A stretch of DNA of 64,000 nt from Georgenia satyanarayanai (GTDB lineage Bacteria; Actinomycetota; Actinomycetes; Actinomycetales; Actinomycetaceae): the NCBI RefSeq assembly GCF_900116375.1, contig NZ_UETB01000001.1, positions 813,802 to 877,801 of the forward strand, in the 5' to 3' direction. The notes under the pieces are model-generated. The model ran no database searches and was not told the origin of the DNA. It saw only the letters and a list, made by a program, of their open reading frames with translations. Positions 50,363 to 63,048 of this stretch are shown one piece after another. How positions within the stretch are numbered: position 1 is the first letter of the stretch; each line of letters begins with the position of its first letter. The position numbers were made by a program, and so were the translations under genes.

Positions 50363-51436
50363 ATGGAGGCCATGTCGACCGACCGCAGCGCGCCCGCCGT
50401 CCCCGCCACCGGCACGTGGCGCGCCAAGGTCCCCGGTCTCGCGCTGGCGGTCGCGCTGGCTCTGGTCGCGACGGCGGTCGGGACCGCGGTGCCGGTGGTC
50501 GGCGGCCCGGTGGCCGGCGTCGTCCTCGGGGTGCTCGTCGGCGTCCTCGTCCGACGGCGTGCGGACCCGTCGTCCGTGGCGGTGCTGTCCCCCGGGCTCA
50601 CGCTGGCGAGCAAGCTCGTGCTCCAGGTCGCCGTCGTGCTGCTGGGCGCCCGGCTGTCGCTGGCGCAGGTGGCCCAGGTGGGAGTCGGCTCGCTGCCCGT
50701 CATGCTGGGAACCGTGGTCGTCTGCCTCGTCGCGGCGGCCGTGCTGGGGCGGCTGCTCGGCATCGACCGCGAGCTACGTGTCCTCATCGGGACGGGGACG
50801 GCGATCTGCGGGGCCTCGGCGATCGCAGCGGTCACGCCGGTGGTGCGGGCCTCGGGCAGCAACGTCGCCTATGCGCTGTCCACGGTGTTCGCCTTCAACA
50901 TCGGGGCCGTGCTGCTGTTCCCGCCGCTGGGGCAGCTGCTCGGCATGGACCAGGAGACCTTCGGCCTCTTCGCGGGCACGGCGGTCAACGACACCTCCTC
51001 CGTGGTCGCGGCGGCAACGACCTTCGGCTCCGTGGCCGCTGACCACGCGGTGGTCGTCAAGCTCGTGCGGACGCTGCTCATCATCCCGATCGTCATCGGC
51101 CTCGCCGTGCTCGTCGCGCGGCGCGACCGCCTGGCTGCCGGGGACGCGGTCGGGGCACCGCGGCCGCCGGTGTGGCGGCTCGTGCCGTGGTTCCTCGTCG
51201 GCTTCCTCCTGCTCGCGACGCTCAACAGCATCGGGCTCGTGCCCGAGTCGTGGCACGGCCCGCTCGCGACGGCCGCGGCCTTCCTCATCACCGTGGCGCT
51301 CACCGCCATCGGCCTCTCGACCGACGTGCCGGCCCTGCGGGCTGCGGGGCTCAAGCCACTGCTGTTCGGCGGAGCTCTCTGGCTGCTCGTCACCCTGAGC
51401 GCGCTCGGCCTCATGGCGCTGACCGGCGCGCCCTAG
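50363..51436 (+). CDS. YeiH-family putative sulfate exporter (UPF0324)
   Basis: A 357-residue polytopic membrane protein of the YeiH/UPF0324 family with about ten transmembrane helices. Family signatures are LKVVLQ-like LASKLVLQVAVVLLGARLSL, GTGTAICGASAIAAVTPVVRA and AGTAVNDTSSVVAAA. ATG 50363 follows GGAGGCGAGG; ATG 50372 is possible. Members are proposed to export sulfate or related anions, but this is weakly supported for the family as a whole. Divergent from the HAD gene. Confidence 0.88.
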   Translation: MEAMSTDRSAPAVPATGTWRAKVPGLALAVALALVATAVGTAVPVVGGPVAGVVLGVLVGVLVRRRADPSSVAVLSPGLTLASKLVLQVAVVLLGARLSLAQVAQVGVGSLPVMLGTVVVCLVAAAVLGRLLGIDRELRVLIGTGTAICGASAIAAVTPVVRASGSNVAYALSTVFAFNIGAVLLFPPLGQLLGMDQETFGLFAGTAVNDTSSVVAAATTFGSVAADHAVVVKLVRTLLIIPIVIGLAVLVARRDRLAAGDAVGAPRPPVWRLVPWFLVGFLLLATLNSIGLVPESWHGPLATAAAFLITVALTAIGLSTDVPALRAAGLKPLLFGGALWLLVTLSALGLMALTGAP

Positions 51437-51541
51437 CGCACCGACGGCCCGCTGTCGCGGACGGCTGCACGCCGCACCCGTCGGCATTGCCGTGGTGGGG
51501 CGCAGCGAGCGGCATGATGTCGGGATGCCGACGAGTGCCAC

Positions 51542-51928
51542 ATGAGGATCTGGCCCAGGAGGACTGCTGACGCTCCTGCCGTCGAGCCGGAGCTGGAGCG
51601 GTTCCGCGACGGTCTTGCCGTCCTGCTGCGCGACGGTCGACCGGCCGGCCACGTGGCGACGTCACTGGGTCACTTCACGACGCCCTTCGCTCCCCGCACG
51701 CCGAGACCTTGGGTGTGGATGGTCGTCGTCTGGGCTGACGGGACGAAGGAGCCGTCGGTCGAGGACTACCCGCCGTGGTCCTACGTCGCAGACATGCGAG
51801 ATGGCTTCCTCGACTGGCAGGACGGCCGCGACCGGCAGCGCTCGGGTCACTACGAGATCCAGTGGGTGACGCACGAGCGGGCGCTCGCCGAGCGTGAGCG
51901 GCTCGGTATCCACCTCCGCGACTTCTGA
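51542..51928 (+). CDS. Hypothetical protein
   Basis: A 128-residue soluble protein without recognised family. Features are an early charged segment (AVEPELERFRDGLAVLLRDGRPAGHVATSLGHF), an aromatic-rich core (RPWVWMVVVWADGTKEPSVEDYPPWSYVADMRDGFLDWQDG) and a C-terminal helix (THERALAERERLGIHLRDF). No clear ribosome-binding site. It lies next to decaying sequence, so it may be a peripheral gene. Confidence 0.6.
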   Translation: MRIWPRRTADAPAVEPELERFRDGLAVLLRDGRPAGHVATSLGHFTTPFAPRTPRPWVWMVVVWADGTKEPSVEDYPPWSYVADMRDGFLDWQDGRDRQRSGHYEIQWVTHERALAERERLGIHLRDF

Positions 51929-52085
51929 CCAACGGCCGCGTGTCCCCCTCGCAGGCGGAGCGGTGCCGCGCACGAGTCAGAGCCCGGAGCGCGAGACTGC
52001 CGGGGGCCCGGGGTGCCCAGCCGTGGGTGAGCTCACGGAGGGCGGGCGTCGCCGCTTCGAGTCGATCCGCAGGCAAGTCCTGGAC

Positions 52086-52285
52086 ATCGCAGCGCCCGGA
52101 GCTCGAGCCGTCCCGGTCACGGCCACCGCCCTCCTGGGGCTCCTCTCCCCACTCGTCGCGGCGCTTGCCGGGGCCGTCGTCCTCGGGGAGACCCTGACGC
52201 CGGTCCAGCTCTCAGGCTTCGCGATCGCGCTCGCCGCGCTCGTCGCCGGGCAGCTCACGGTCGGCGCAGCACGCGGGCAGCGCCG
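52086..52285 (+). pseudogene. Remnant of an EamA/DMT-family transporter gene (C-terminal fragment)
   Basis: One frame translates to ARAVPVTATALLGLLSPLVA then ALAGAVVLGETLTPVQLSGF then AIALAALVAGQL. This is the last two transmembrane helices of an EamA (DMT superfamily) permease, including the GExLT motif. The roughly 220 residues that should precede it are missing; upstream sequence in that frame is unrelated. The gene has therefore been truncated, apparently by deletion. Confidence 0.75.
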
Positions 52286-52291
52286 GGACGC

Positions 52292-52702
52292 TCAGGACGT
52301 CTCGTCCGCCTCGTACCCGATGAGCCACTGCACGCCGTAGCGGTCGATGACCTGTCCGTCGGTGGCTCCCCACGAGCGTCCCTGGAGGTCGTCGACCACC
52401 TGACCGCCCTCGGCAAGCTTCTGGAACCACTCACGCAAGGTGTCCGGAGGGGCTGTCCCGAGCAGCGAGAGCAGCATGCCTTCGCAGCGCAACGCACGCT
52501 GGTCCCCCGTGGCGTCGGCGGCGTACAAGGTGATCGGCCCGTCGGAGAGCACCCCGTGGGCGATCGCCTCGGGCGGGCCGTCCGTCCTGCCGAAGTCCCC
52601 CAGCGTGTGCAGCTGCACCGAGCAGCCGAAGACCCCGGCGTAGAAGTGCAGTGCCTCCCGCGCAGTGCCCGGGAGGAACACGTACGGGACCGGTGCGGTC
52701 AT
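52292..52702 (-). CDS. VOC-family protein (PhnB-like)
   Basis: A 136-residue PhnB/3-demethylubiquinone-methyltransferase-like VOC protein, with PYVFLPGTAREALHFYAGVFG at the N-terminus and SWGATDGQVIDRYGVQWLIGYE at the C-terminus. ATG 52702 is chosen because TACGCT (52710-52715, minus strand) ends 7 nt upstream; the longer reading frame adds an unlikely leader. Function unknown. Confidence 0.86.
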   Translation of the reverse strand: MTAPVPYVFLPGTAREALHFYAGVFGCSVQLHTLGDFGRTDGPPEAIAHGVLSDGPITLYAADATGDQRALRCEGMLLSLLGTAPPDTLREWFQKLAEGGQVVDDLQGRSWGATDGQVIDRYGVQWLIGYEADETS

Positions 52703-52768
52703 GTGCGGCAGCGTAGTCCGGTCCACCGTGTCCACGCCCCTGAACATGCTGAGCCCCGTACCCGCCGC

Positions 52769-54841
52769 TCAGAGCTCGGTGGGGTCGACCTGGATACGCA
52801 CGGAGTCCGGCTCCTTGTGGGCGCTGCGCACGGCGGCAGCCTGCGCCAGGGCCTTCGTCAGCCGGCTCCCCTGCCCGAGGTCGCTGCGCACGAGCGCCTG
52901 AACCTCCTCCTCCGTGAACGGCACGGGACCGAGGACCTCCACCCCGTCGGGCCGTTCGAGGTGGCGCAGCAGGCCCGCCACCGCGCGGGCGCTGCCGCGG
53001 ACCGAGGCCATCCGGCTCGCCGGTGGCAGGTGGAGCTCTCTCCGCTCGGCGAGCTCCCGCTCGGCGAAGCCGGCCGGGTCCCACCGCACGAGCGCCTGCG
53101 CGGGGACCGGGGCCGGGTCACCGAGCAGCATGACCCGTCCGCCCTCGGACGCCGGTCGCACGAGCGCGGCCGCCGCCAGCCAGCGGCGCAGCGCCTCCGA
53201 CGGCGCGGCGAGGTCCTGCCGGCCCGAGATCGCCGCGGCGTCGAGCAGCAGCGCCCCCTGGTAGCCGCCACGGGCGACCGGCTCGGCCCCCGGCGTGGCG
53301 ACGACCAGCCGCGCCCTCTCGTCGACCTCCCGCACGATCCCGTGGTCGGCGCGCGCGCCGGACAGCACCACCGGCACCTTGGGGAAGGCACGGCCGAGCT
53401 CCTCGGCGGTGCGGGCCGAGCCCACGCGGCTGGCGCGCATCGCCGAGCTGCCGCACGTGGGGCAGGCCCACGTGCGGTCGGGGCGCCCGCACCAGCGGCA
53501 CGAGGGCACGCTCGTGCGCCCGCCGAGCTGGAGCGGACCGTGGCACTCGCGGCAGCGGGCGGGCTCACGGCAGCCCTGGCAGGCGACGACGGGCAGGTAG
53601 CCGGAGCGCGGCACCTGGACGAGGACCGGCCCCTTCTCCAGCGCCTTGCGCACGAGCTCCCACGCCGGGCGCGGGATCCGCGCCGCGGCCGCGGGACCCT
53701 CCCGGGCGAGGTCGACCTCCCCCGGTGCCTCGACCCGGGGCGTGCGCTCACGCACCGTCGCGCGGGAGGCCGTGACGGAGGCGGCCCATCCGGTGGCGAC
53801 GAGCAGCCCGGCCTCGACGCTGCGCGACCACCCGCCCAGCAGCAGGCCCGCGCCCTCCTGGGCCGCGCGCAGCGTGAGGACCTCCCGGGCGTGCGGGTAG
53901 GGCGCCCGCGGCTCGGCGAGGAGGTCGTCGCCGTCGTCCCAGCACACGAGCAGTCCCACGCGCTGCACCGGCGCGAAGGCGGCGGCCCTCGTGCCGACGA
54001 CGACGCGCGCCTGGCCCGTGAGCAGCCGGACGAAGGCGCGGTACCGGCGCGAGGGCCCGTGGTCGGCCTGCAGCGACACGACCGGCTCCCCCGGCAGCGC
54101 CGCCGTCAGCGCCGCCTCGACCACCTCGGCCTCGTGCGCCGAGGGCACGACGACGACGACCCCGCGCCCCGAGGCGAGGGTGGCGGCCGCCGCCTCCGCG
54201 ATCGACGCGAGCCGGTCCGCGACGCCGGGCTCGTGCGCAGGCAGCGCCGACCACACCGCCCGCGGCGACTCCCCCGCCGCGAGCCGCCGCACGTAGGCCG
54301 CTCCGCCGACGTAGTGGTCCCACGCCGTGCCCGGCAGGTGGGCGGCCGTGGTGCCGGTGCGGTCCGCCGCGGCGCCCTCGAGGACGGCCTTCTCCGTGGT
54401 GGCGTGCCGCGGTGGCACGGCGAGCCGGGCGACGTCCATGAAGGTGCCGGCGTAGCGGTCGGCCACCGCCCGGCACAGGGCGGTGATCTCCGGCGTGAGG
54501 ACCGGCAGTGCGGAGACCACCCGGCGCAGCGCCATGAGCGTGCCGTGGTGGTCGGTGGTGGCGGCCCGCTCGAGGACGTAGCCCGTGCGGTCCTTGCCGG
54601 CGAAGCGCACAGAGACGCGTGTGCCGGGCTGCGCCGCGGCGTCCTGCTCGGGCGTGACGCGGTAGTCGAAGGGGCGGTCCAGGTGGGGCAGCGACATGTC
54701 GACCGCCACCCGCGCGACGGGCAGCTCGACACCCGCCGCCTCGGCGCCGGAGACCGTGCGCACGGCGACGGTCTGCTCGAGCAGGGCGGGCTGGTGCACC
54801 GGTCTCACCTCCGCTCCCATCTCACCACGCGCCACCGACAC
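52769..54841 (-). CDS. priA: Primosomal protein N' PriA, helicase-defective actinobacterial type
   Basis: A 690-residue PriA homologue. The N-terminal 3'-DNA-binding domain (LPHLDRPFDYRVTPEQDAAAQPGTRVSVRFAGKDRTGYVLE) and the zinc-binding Cys clusters (CQGCREPARCRECHG, CRWCGRPDRTWACPTCG) are kept. The ATPase motifs are not: the Walker A position reads VVVVVPSAHEAE and the DEEH box is replaced by CWDDGDDL. This loss is usual for actinobacterial PriA, which is thought to act in replication restart without helicase activity. It follows metK. Confidence 0.9.
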   Translation of the reverse strand: MSVARGEMGAEVRPVHQPALLEQTVAVRTVSGAEAAGVELPVARVAVDMSLPHLDRPFDYRVTPEQDAAAQPGTRVSVRFAGKDRTGYVLERAATTDHHGTLMALRRVVSALPVLTPEITALCRAVADRYAGTFMDVARLAVPPRHATTEKAVLEGAAADRTGTTAAHLPGTAWDHYVGGAAYVRRLAAGESPRAVWSALPAHEPGVADRLASIAEAAAATLASGRGVVVVVPSAHEAEVVEAALTAALPGEPVVSLQADHGPSRRYRAFVRLLTGQARVVVGTRAAAFAPVQRVGLLVCWDDGDDLLAEPRAPYPHAREVLTLRAAQEGAGLLLGGWSRSVEAGLLVATGWAASVTASRATVRERTPRVEAPGEVDLAREGPAAAARIPRPAWELVRKALEKGPVLVQVPRSGYLPVVACQGCREPARCRECHGPLQLGGRTSVPSCRWCGRPDRTWACPTCGSSAMRASRVGSARTAEELGRAFPKVPVVLSGARADHGIVREVDERARLVVATPGAEPVARGGYQGALLLDAAAISGRQDLAAPSEALRRWLAAAALVRPASEGGRVMLLGDPAPVPAQALVRWDPAGFAERELAERRELHLPPASRMASVRGSARAVAGLLRHLERPDGVEVLGPVPFTEEEVQALVRSDLGQGSRLTKALAQAAAVRSAHKEPDSVRIQVDPTEL

Positions 54842-54843
54842 GG

Positions 54844-54873
54844 CGGGGGCCGTCCACAGGAGGACCGCCCCCG
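54844..54873 (-). terminator. Intrinsic terminator after metK
   Basis: A 12-bp stem with one mismatch (54844-54855 with 54862-54873) and a 6-nt loop, starting about 13 nt after the metK stop on the minus strand and ending just before the priA start codon. It may attenuate read-through from metK into priA. Confidence 0.65.
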
Positions 54874-54885
54874 GGCCGGCGGACG

Positions 54886-56091
54886 TCAGCCGACGGCGCG
54901 GCGCAGCTCGTCGACGCGGTCGGTGCGCTCCCAGGTGAAGCTCGGCAGCTCGCGCCCGAAGTGCCCGTAGGCGCTGGTGTCCCGGTAGATCGGGCGCAGC
55001 AGGTCGAGCGCGTCGACGATCGCGGCGGGGCGCAGGTCGAAGACCTCGCTGATCGCGGCGTTGATCCGCTCGACCGGCACCGTCTCGGTCCCGAAGGTCT
55101 CGACGTACAGGCCCACCGGGTGGGCCTTGCCGATGGCGTAGGCGACGTGCACCTCGCAGCGGCGGGCGAGCCCGGCGGCGACGACGTTCTTCGCCACCCA
55201 GCGGGTGGCGTAGGAGGCCGAGCGGTCCACCTTCGAGGGGTCCTTGCCGGAGAACGCTCCCCCGCCGTGACGGGCCATGCCCCCGTAGGTGTCGACGATG
55301 ATCTTGCGACCGGTGAGGCCGGCGTCGCCCATGGGTCCGCCGACGACGAACTTGCCGGTCGGGTTGACGTAGAGGGTGTGCCCGGCCGTGTCGAGCTCAC
55401 CGGCGTGCTCGGCGAGCACGGGCGCCACGACCTCCGCAGCGACGGCGGAGCGCAGCCACTCGGAGGTGACGTCGGCGTCGTGCTGGGTGGAGACGACGAG
55501 CGAGTCGAGGGCGACGGGACGGTCGCCGTCGTAGCCGATCGTCACCTGGGTCTTGCCGTCGGGGCGCAGGCCGGGAACGATCCCCTCCTTGCGCACGTGG
55601 GTGAGGCGCTCGGCGAGCCGGTGGGCGAGCCAGATCGGCAGCGGCATGAGCTGGGGGGTGTCGTCGCTCGCGTAGCCCACCATGAAGCCCTGGTCACCGG
55701 CGCCCTGCGCGTCGTACGCGTCGCGGCTCTCCCCGGCGCGGTCCTCCCACGAGGTGTCCACACCCGTGGCGATGTCCGGGGACTGCTGGCCGATCGACAC
55801 CTGCACACCGCAGGAGTGGCCGTCGAAGCCGATGGACGAGGAGGTGTAGCCGATGGCGTTGATTTCGGCGCGCACGAGCTGGGGGATCTCGACGTAGGCG
55901 GAGGTCGTCACCTCCCCGACGACGGTCACCAGACCGGTCGTCACGAGCGTCTCCACGGCGACGCGGGCGCCGGGGTCCTCCCGGAGGATCGCATCGAGGA
56001 TGGAGTCGGAGATCCGGTCGCACACCTTGTCGGGGTGGCCCTCGGTCACCGACTCGGAGGTGAACAGACGCAGGTTGGGCTTGGAGGTCAC
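54886..56091 (-). CDS. metK: S-adenosylmethionine synthetase
   Basis: A 401-residue MetK that makes SAM from ATP and methionine. Signatures are [28 protein letters not shown], the ATP-binding [13 protein letters not shown], and [23 protein letters not shown] 56091 has TAGGAT (56098-56103, minus strand) ending 6 nt upstream and no Shine-Dalgarno, so the mRNA is probably leaderless, with the promoter just past the coaBC stop. The product also supplies the RsmB and RsmC-type methyltransferases in the window. Confidence 0.97.
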   Translation of the reverse strand: MTSKPNLRLFTSESVTEGHPDKVCDRISDSILDAILREDPGARVAVETLVTTGLVTVVGEVTTSAYVEIPQLVRAEINAIGYTSSSIGFDGHSCGVQVSIGQQSPDIATGVDTSWEDRAGESRDAYDAQGAGDQGFMVGYASDDTPQLMPLPIWLAHRLAERLTHVRKEGIVPGLRPDGKTQVTIGYDGDRPVALDSLVVSTQHDADVTSEWLRSAVAAEVVAPVLAEHAGELDTAGHTLYVNPTGKFVVGGPMGDAGLTGRKIIVDTYGGMARHGGGAFSGKDPSKVDRSASYATRWVAKNVVAAGLARRCEVHVAYAIGKAHPVGLYVETFGTETVPVERINAAISEVFDLRPAAIVDALDLLRPIYRDTSAYGHFGRELPSFTWERTDRVDELRRAVG

Positions 56092-56105
56092 CGGTCGATC
56101 CTAGT

Positions 56106-57329
56106 TCAGCGCAGCCGCGGCACGACGAGGTCCCACAGCCCGCGGGCGACGTCGTCCTTGGTGCCGGCGGCCTCGCCGACCACCTCGCCCGCGCCGTCGA
56201 TGACGGTCACGGCGTTGGCGACGTCACCGAAGCCACGTCCCCCGCCGACGGCGTTGACGGCGAGCAGGTCCGCGCCCTTGCGGCGCGCCTTGGCGCGCCC
56301 GAGCTCGAGCACCTCGTCCCGGTCCCCCGTCTCGGCCGCGAAGCCGACGACGACGAGCCGCGCCCGCTCCCGCCGGGCGACGGTCGCGAGGATGTCGGGG
56401 TTCTCGACGAGCTCGACAGCCGGCGGGCCCGAGCCGTCCTTCTTGATCTTGCGGGCCGCCGTCGTCGCGGGGCGGAAGTCGGCGACGGCGGCAGCCATCA
56501 CCAGGACGTCCGCCTCGGCGGTGGCGGTGTCGACGGCGTCGGCGAGCTCACGCGTGGTCTCGACGTCGACGACGTCGACGGCGGGGTGCTGGGCGGCGCG
56601 GCGGGCGGCCTCGTCGACCGAGGCGGCGAGCAAGGTCACACGGGCGCCGCGGCGGGCGGCCTCGAGGGCGATCGCGGCGCCCTGGCGGCCCGAGGAGCGG
56701 TTGCCGAGGAAGCGCACCGGGTCGAGCGGCTCACGCGTGCCGCCGGCGCTGACGACGACGGTGCGCCCGGCCAGGTCCTGCGGCGCCACCAGCGCGAGGG
56801 CGGCGGCGGTGATGGCCTCCGGCTCGGGCAGCCGGCCGGGGCCGGTGTCCGAGCCCGTGAGCCGCCCGGAGTCGGGCTCGAGGACCGTGATGCCGCGGGC
56901 GCGCAGGGTGGCGACGTTGGCGACGGTCGCCGGGTGCTGCCACATCTCCGTGTGCATCGCCGGGGCGAGCAGCACGGGGGCGGTGACGGTGAGGAGCGTC
57001 GTCGTCAGCAGGTCGTCCGCCCGGCCGGTGGCGGCCCGTGAGAGCAGGTCCGCGGTGGCGGGGGCGACGACGACGAGGTCGGCGCTGCGACCGAGGGCGA
57101 CGTGGTCGACCCCGGTGGCGCCGTCGAAGACGCTCGTCGTCACCGGCTCACCGGACAGCGCCTCCCAGGTGGGCCGCCCGACGAACTCGAGGGCGGCCTC
57201 GGTGGGGACGACCCGCACGCGGTGCCCGGCCTCGCGCAGCGCGCGCAGCACGAAGACCGCCTTGTAGGCGGCGATCCCCCCGGTGACCCCGAGGAGGACG
57301 CGCAGCCCGGCCGCCCCCGGCACGCTCAC
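56106..57329 (-). CDS. coaBC: Bifunctional phosphopantothenoylcysteine decarboxylase/phosphopantothenate-cysteine ligase
   Basis: A 407-residue CoaBC (Dfp), which carries out two steps of coenzyme A synthesis. The N-terminal flavoprotein decarboxylase has [12 protein letters not shown], a Ser/Thr-rich FMN region and the catalytic substrate-recognition clamp [13 protein letters not shown]. The C-terminal ligase has [36 protein letters not shown] and KIKK. GTG 57329 overlaps the rpoZ stop (GTGA). Confidence 0.96.
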   Translation of the reverse strand: MSVPGAAGLRVLLGVTGGIAAYKAVFVLRALREAGHRVRVVPTEAALEFVGRPTWEALSGEPVTTSVFDGATGVDHVALGRSADLVVVAPATADLLSRAATGRADDLLTTTLLTVTAPVLLAPAMHTEMWQHPATVANVATLRARGITVLEPDSGRLTGSDTGPGRLPEPEAITAAALALVAPQDLAGRTVVVSAGGTREPLDPVRFLGNRSSGRQGAAIALEAARRGARVTLLAASVDEAARRAAQHPAVDVVDVETTRELADAVDTATAEADVLVMAAAVADFRPATTAARKIKKDGSGPPAVELVENPDILATVARRERARLVVVGFAAETGDRDEVLELGRAKARRKGADLLAVNAVGGGRGFGDVANAVTVIDGAGEVVGEAAGTKDDVARGLWDLVVPRLR

Positions 57330-57589
57330 TCCTGGGTCGGGTTGACCGTCAGCAGTCCCTCGTTGATCTCGCGCAGCGCGATCGACAGGGGCTTGTCGGT
57401 CTGGCCGTGCGGGACGAGCGGGCCGACGAACTCGAGCAGCCCCTCCTGGAGCTGGGAGTTGTAGGCGTTGATCTGACGGGCGCGCTTGGCGCCGTAGATG
57501 ACGAGGGCGTACTTGGAGTCCGCGGCCTCGAGCAGCTTGTCGATCGGGGGATTGGTGATGCCAACGGGCTGGGCAACGGTTCCGGACAT
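57326..57589 (-). CDS. rpoZ: RNA polymerase omega subunit
   Basis: An 87-residue omega subunit: [47 protein letters not shown], with the conserved SKYALV...RARQIN segment, and a C-terminal [13 protein letters not shown]. It stabilises the beta' subunit in RNA polymerase. A GTGAGGTGAGC leader supplies the ribosome-binding site before ATG 57589. Order gmk-rpoZ-coaBC-metK is the conserved one. Confidence 0.95.
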   Translation of the reverse strand: MSGTVAQPVGITNPPIDKLLEAADSKYALVIYGAKRARQINAYNSQLQEGLLEFVGPLVPHGQTDKPLSIALREINEGLLTVNPTQE

Positions 57590-57652
57590 GCTCACCTCAC
57601 GTGTTCGTTTCGGGGCGCGCCCGTACGGGGCGGGCACGCGCAACGTCCGAGT

Positions 57653-58240
57653 CTACTCGGTCGGCAGTCCCATGAGGGAGACGAGCTCGTCGGTGGCGCG
57701 TGTCACGACGTCGTTGACGACGACGTCGTCGAACTCGTCGGCGTGCGCGAGCTCCTCGCGGGCGGTGCGCAGGCGGCGTTCGCGCTCCTCCGGGCCCTCG
57801 GTGCCACGGCCGACGAGCCGGCGCTCGAGCTCCTCGAAGGACGGCGGGGCGAGGAAGACGAAGTGGGCGTTGGGCATGGTCCGGCGGACCTGCCGCGCGC
57901 CCTGCAGGTCGATCTCCAGGAGCGCGGGCTCGCCGCTGCGCAGCTGCTCCTCCACGGGGCCACGCGGGGTCCCGTAGCGGTTCTGGCCGTGGACGACGGC
58001 CCACTCGAGCAGCTCCCCCTCGGCGGCCATCCGCTCGAACTCCTCCTCGGAGACGAAGTGGTAGTGGACGCCGTCGACCTCGCCCGGGCGAGGTGCCCGG
58101 GTGGTCGCGGACACCGACAACCACACTTGCGGGTAGCGACGGCGGATGTCGGCGGAGACGGTGCCCTTGCCGACGGCGGTGGGCCCGGCGAGGACGGTGA
58201 GCCGCGCCTCGGAGGCGGGTGACGTGTCGGGCACGGTCAC
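57653..58240 (-). CDS. gmk: Guanylate kinase
   Basis: A 195-residue enzyme phosphorylating GMP to GDP. The P-loop reads GPTAVGKGT (usually GPSGVGKGT). GMP-binding residues are in [30 protein letters not shown] and in the lid [15 protein letters not shown] 58240 overlaps the mihF stop (GTGA), coupling it to mihF. Confidence 0.95.
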   Translation of the reverse strand: MTVPDTSPASEARLTVLAGPTAVGKGTVSADIRRRYPQVWLSVSATTRAPRPGEVDGVHYHFVSEEEFERMAAEGELLEWAVVHGQNRYGTPRGPVEEQLRSGEPALLEIDLQGARQVRRTMPNAHFVFLAPPSFEELERRLVGRGTEGPEERERRLRTAREELAHADEFDDVVVNDVVTRATDELVSLMGLPTE

Positions 58241-58554
58241 CCGAACCGCTCGACGAGGGACTCGACCTGGTTGTGGCCCAGGCCGCGGACGCGGCGGGCC
58301 TCGGAGATGCCGACCTCGGCCATGATCGCCCGGCTCTTGACCTTGCCGACGCCGGGGAGGGACTCGAGGAGCTCGACGACGCGCATCTTGCCGAGCGCCT
58401 CGTCGTCGGCGGCGTCGGCGATGACCTGGGAGAGGGAGGTCTGGGAGTACTTGAGGCGGTTCTTCACCTCGGCCCGCCGGGTGCGGGCGGCCGCTGCCTT
58501 GGCCAGCGCGGCGGCGCGTTGCTCGGGGGTCAAGGAGGGCAGAGCCACGGTCAT
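58237..58554 (-). CDS. mihF: Actinobacterial integration host factor MihF
   Basis: A 105-residue mIHF, a nucleoid-associated DNA-binding protein of actinobacteria unrelated to HU/IHF. Its helical N-terminus ([28 protein letters not shown]) is followed by an S13-like helix-two-turn-helix ([38 protein letters not shown]) that binds DNA. It lies directly upstream of gmk, its usual neighbour. ATG 58554 has GAGG just upstream; an in-frame GTG lies slightly further out. Confidence 0.95.
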   Translation of the reverse strand: MTVALPSLTPEQRAAALAKAAAARTRRAEVKNRLKYSQTSLSQVIADAADDEALGKMRVVELLESLPGVGKVKSRAIMAEVGISEARRVRGLGHNQVESLVERFG

Positions 58555-58707
58555 CACCTCGGGGACGGGGACACGGGAGGGGCTGAGGGCAAGGTACCCA
58601 GCGACCGTCTCAGTGTGCCAGTACCCGCAAGGCTCGAGAGCCGGCCCGGCGGGAGCGGCGGCGTCGTCTCCACCACACTTCACCGGCCCGCGCCACCGGA
58701 ACGCGCT

Positions 58708-58774
58708 GACCTCCCCGGTTCTCCTCTCACCTCCCCGGTTCGCAAGGGCTGTGGTGAGGAGAAGCGGGGAGGTC
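58708..58774 (-). terminator. Long hairpin terminator of carAB-pyrF
   Basis: An imperfect stem of about 21-23 bp (58708-58730 with 58754-58774, one mismatch and one bulge) around a loop of about 23 nt, starting 19 nt after the pyrF stop. It separates the pyrimidine operon from mihF-gmk-rpoZ. The left arm's core, CCTCCCCGGTT, recurs as a direct repeat in the loop. Confidence 0.65.
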
Positions 58775-58792
58775 GGCGACGGCGTCGGCCGG

Positions 58793-59760
58793 TCAGTCGG
58801 CGAGGGCGGCGCGGACGTCGGCGACCGCCTGCTCGGCGGCTGCCACGAGACCGTCCGGGCCGGCGGCGAGCACGGCGCGGGAGGTGCTGGCGAGCACCGC
58901 CTGCTCGGCACCGGCGAAGACCTCGGCGACCTCGGCCCGCCCGGCGCCCTGGGCACCGAAGCCGGGGGCGAGCAGCGGGGCCCGCGAGCCCGCGAGGTCG
59001 ATGCCGAGCCGGCGTGCGGCGTCACCGATGGTCGCGCCGACGACGAGACCGACCGACCCCAGCCCCTGCGGTGCCGGGCCGCTCGCGTTGAGCGCGCCCA
59101 CCCCGTCGACGATGCCCGCCGCCACCGCACGCCCGTCGGCGCCGACGGCGTGCTGCACCGCAGCCCCCTCCGGGTTGGAGGTGAGGGCGAGGACGAACAC
59201 TCCCCTGCCGGTGGTGTGGGCGAGCTCGACCGCCGGCGCGAGGGACCCGAGGCCCAGGTACGGCGAGAGTGTGACGGCGTCCGCGGCGAGCGGGGCGCCG
59301 TCGGCGAGGTACGCCTGGGCGTAGCCGGCCATCGTCGAGCCGATGTCCCCGCGCTTGACGTCGAGCACGCTGAGGGTGCCGGTCCCCCGGCACGCCGTGA
59401 GGACGTCCTCGAGCACGGCGACGCCCGCCGACCCGTGCCGCTCGAAGAGCGCCGACTGCGGCTTGAGGGCTGCCACCCGTCCGCCGAGCACCTCGACGAC
59501 CCGCATCGCGAACACGCGCAGGCCGCTCGCGTCGTCGGGCAGCCCCCACGCGGCGAGCAGGCTTGGGTGGGGGTCGATGCCTACGCACAGCGGGCCGTGC
59601 TCGGCCATCGCCGACGCCAGGCGGGTGCCGAAGGGGGTCGGAGAGCCGGCGGTAAGTGCGCTGTCGGCGACAAGTGCGCTGTCGGCGGGAGGGGTGGGGG
59701 GCGTGGGGGCGGCGGGCGTGGGGGCGGCGGGCGGGGTGGCGGCGGCGGCCCGGTGGTCGG

Positions 59761-59764
<4 letters not shown>
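58793..59764 (-). CDS. pyrF: Orotidine-5'-phosphate decarboxylase (type 2) with low-complexity N-terminal extension
   Basis: A 323-residue OMP decarboxylase, the last step of UMP synthesis. The catalytic [23 protein letters not shown] motif and the start of the true domain ([30 protein letters not shown]) are clear. GTG 59764 overlaps the carB stop (GTGA). Between this and the domain lie about 45 Ala/Pro/Thr-rich residues that include [12 protein letters not shown], encoded by two 18-bp repeat units. The real start may instead be further in, although no ATG/GTG precedes the conserved part except the one used or an internal Met. Confidence 0.9.
59651..59686 (-). repeat. Two 18-bp repeat units inside the pyrF 5' region
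   Basis: GGTAAGTGCGCTGTCGGC and GACAAGTGCGCTGTCGGC are the reverse complement of the units in the 39433-39612 array, with one to three differences. They lie in the N-terminal extension of pyrF and read ADSAL in frame. They are too few to be an array but show that the element is dispersed. Confidence 0.85.
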
Positions 59765-63047
<3,283 letters not shown>

Positions 63048-63048
<1 letters not shown>

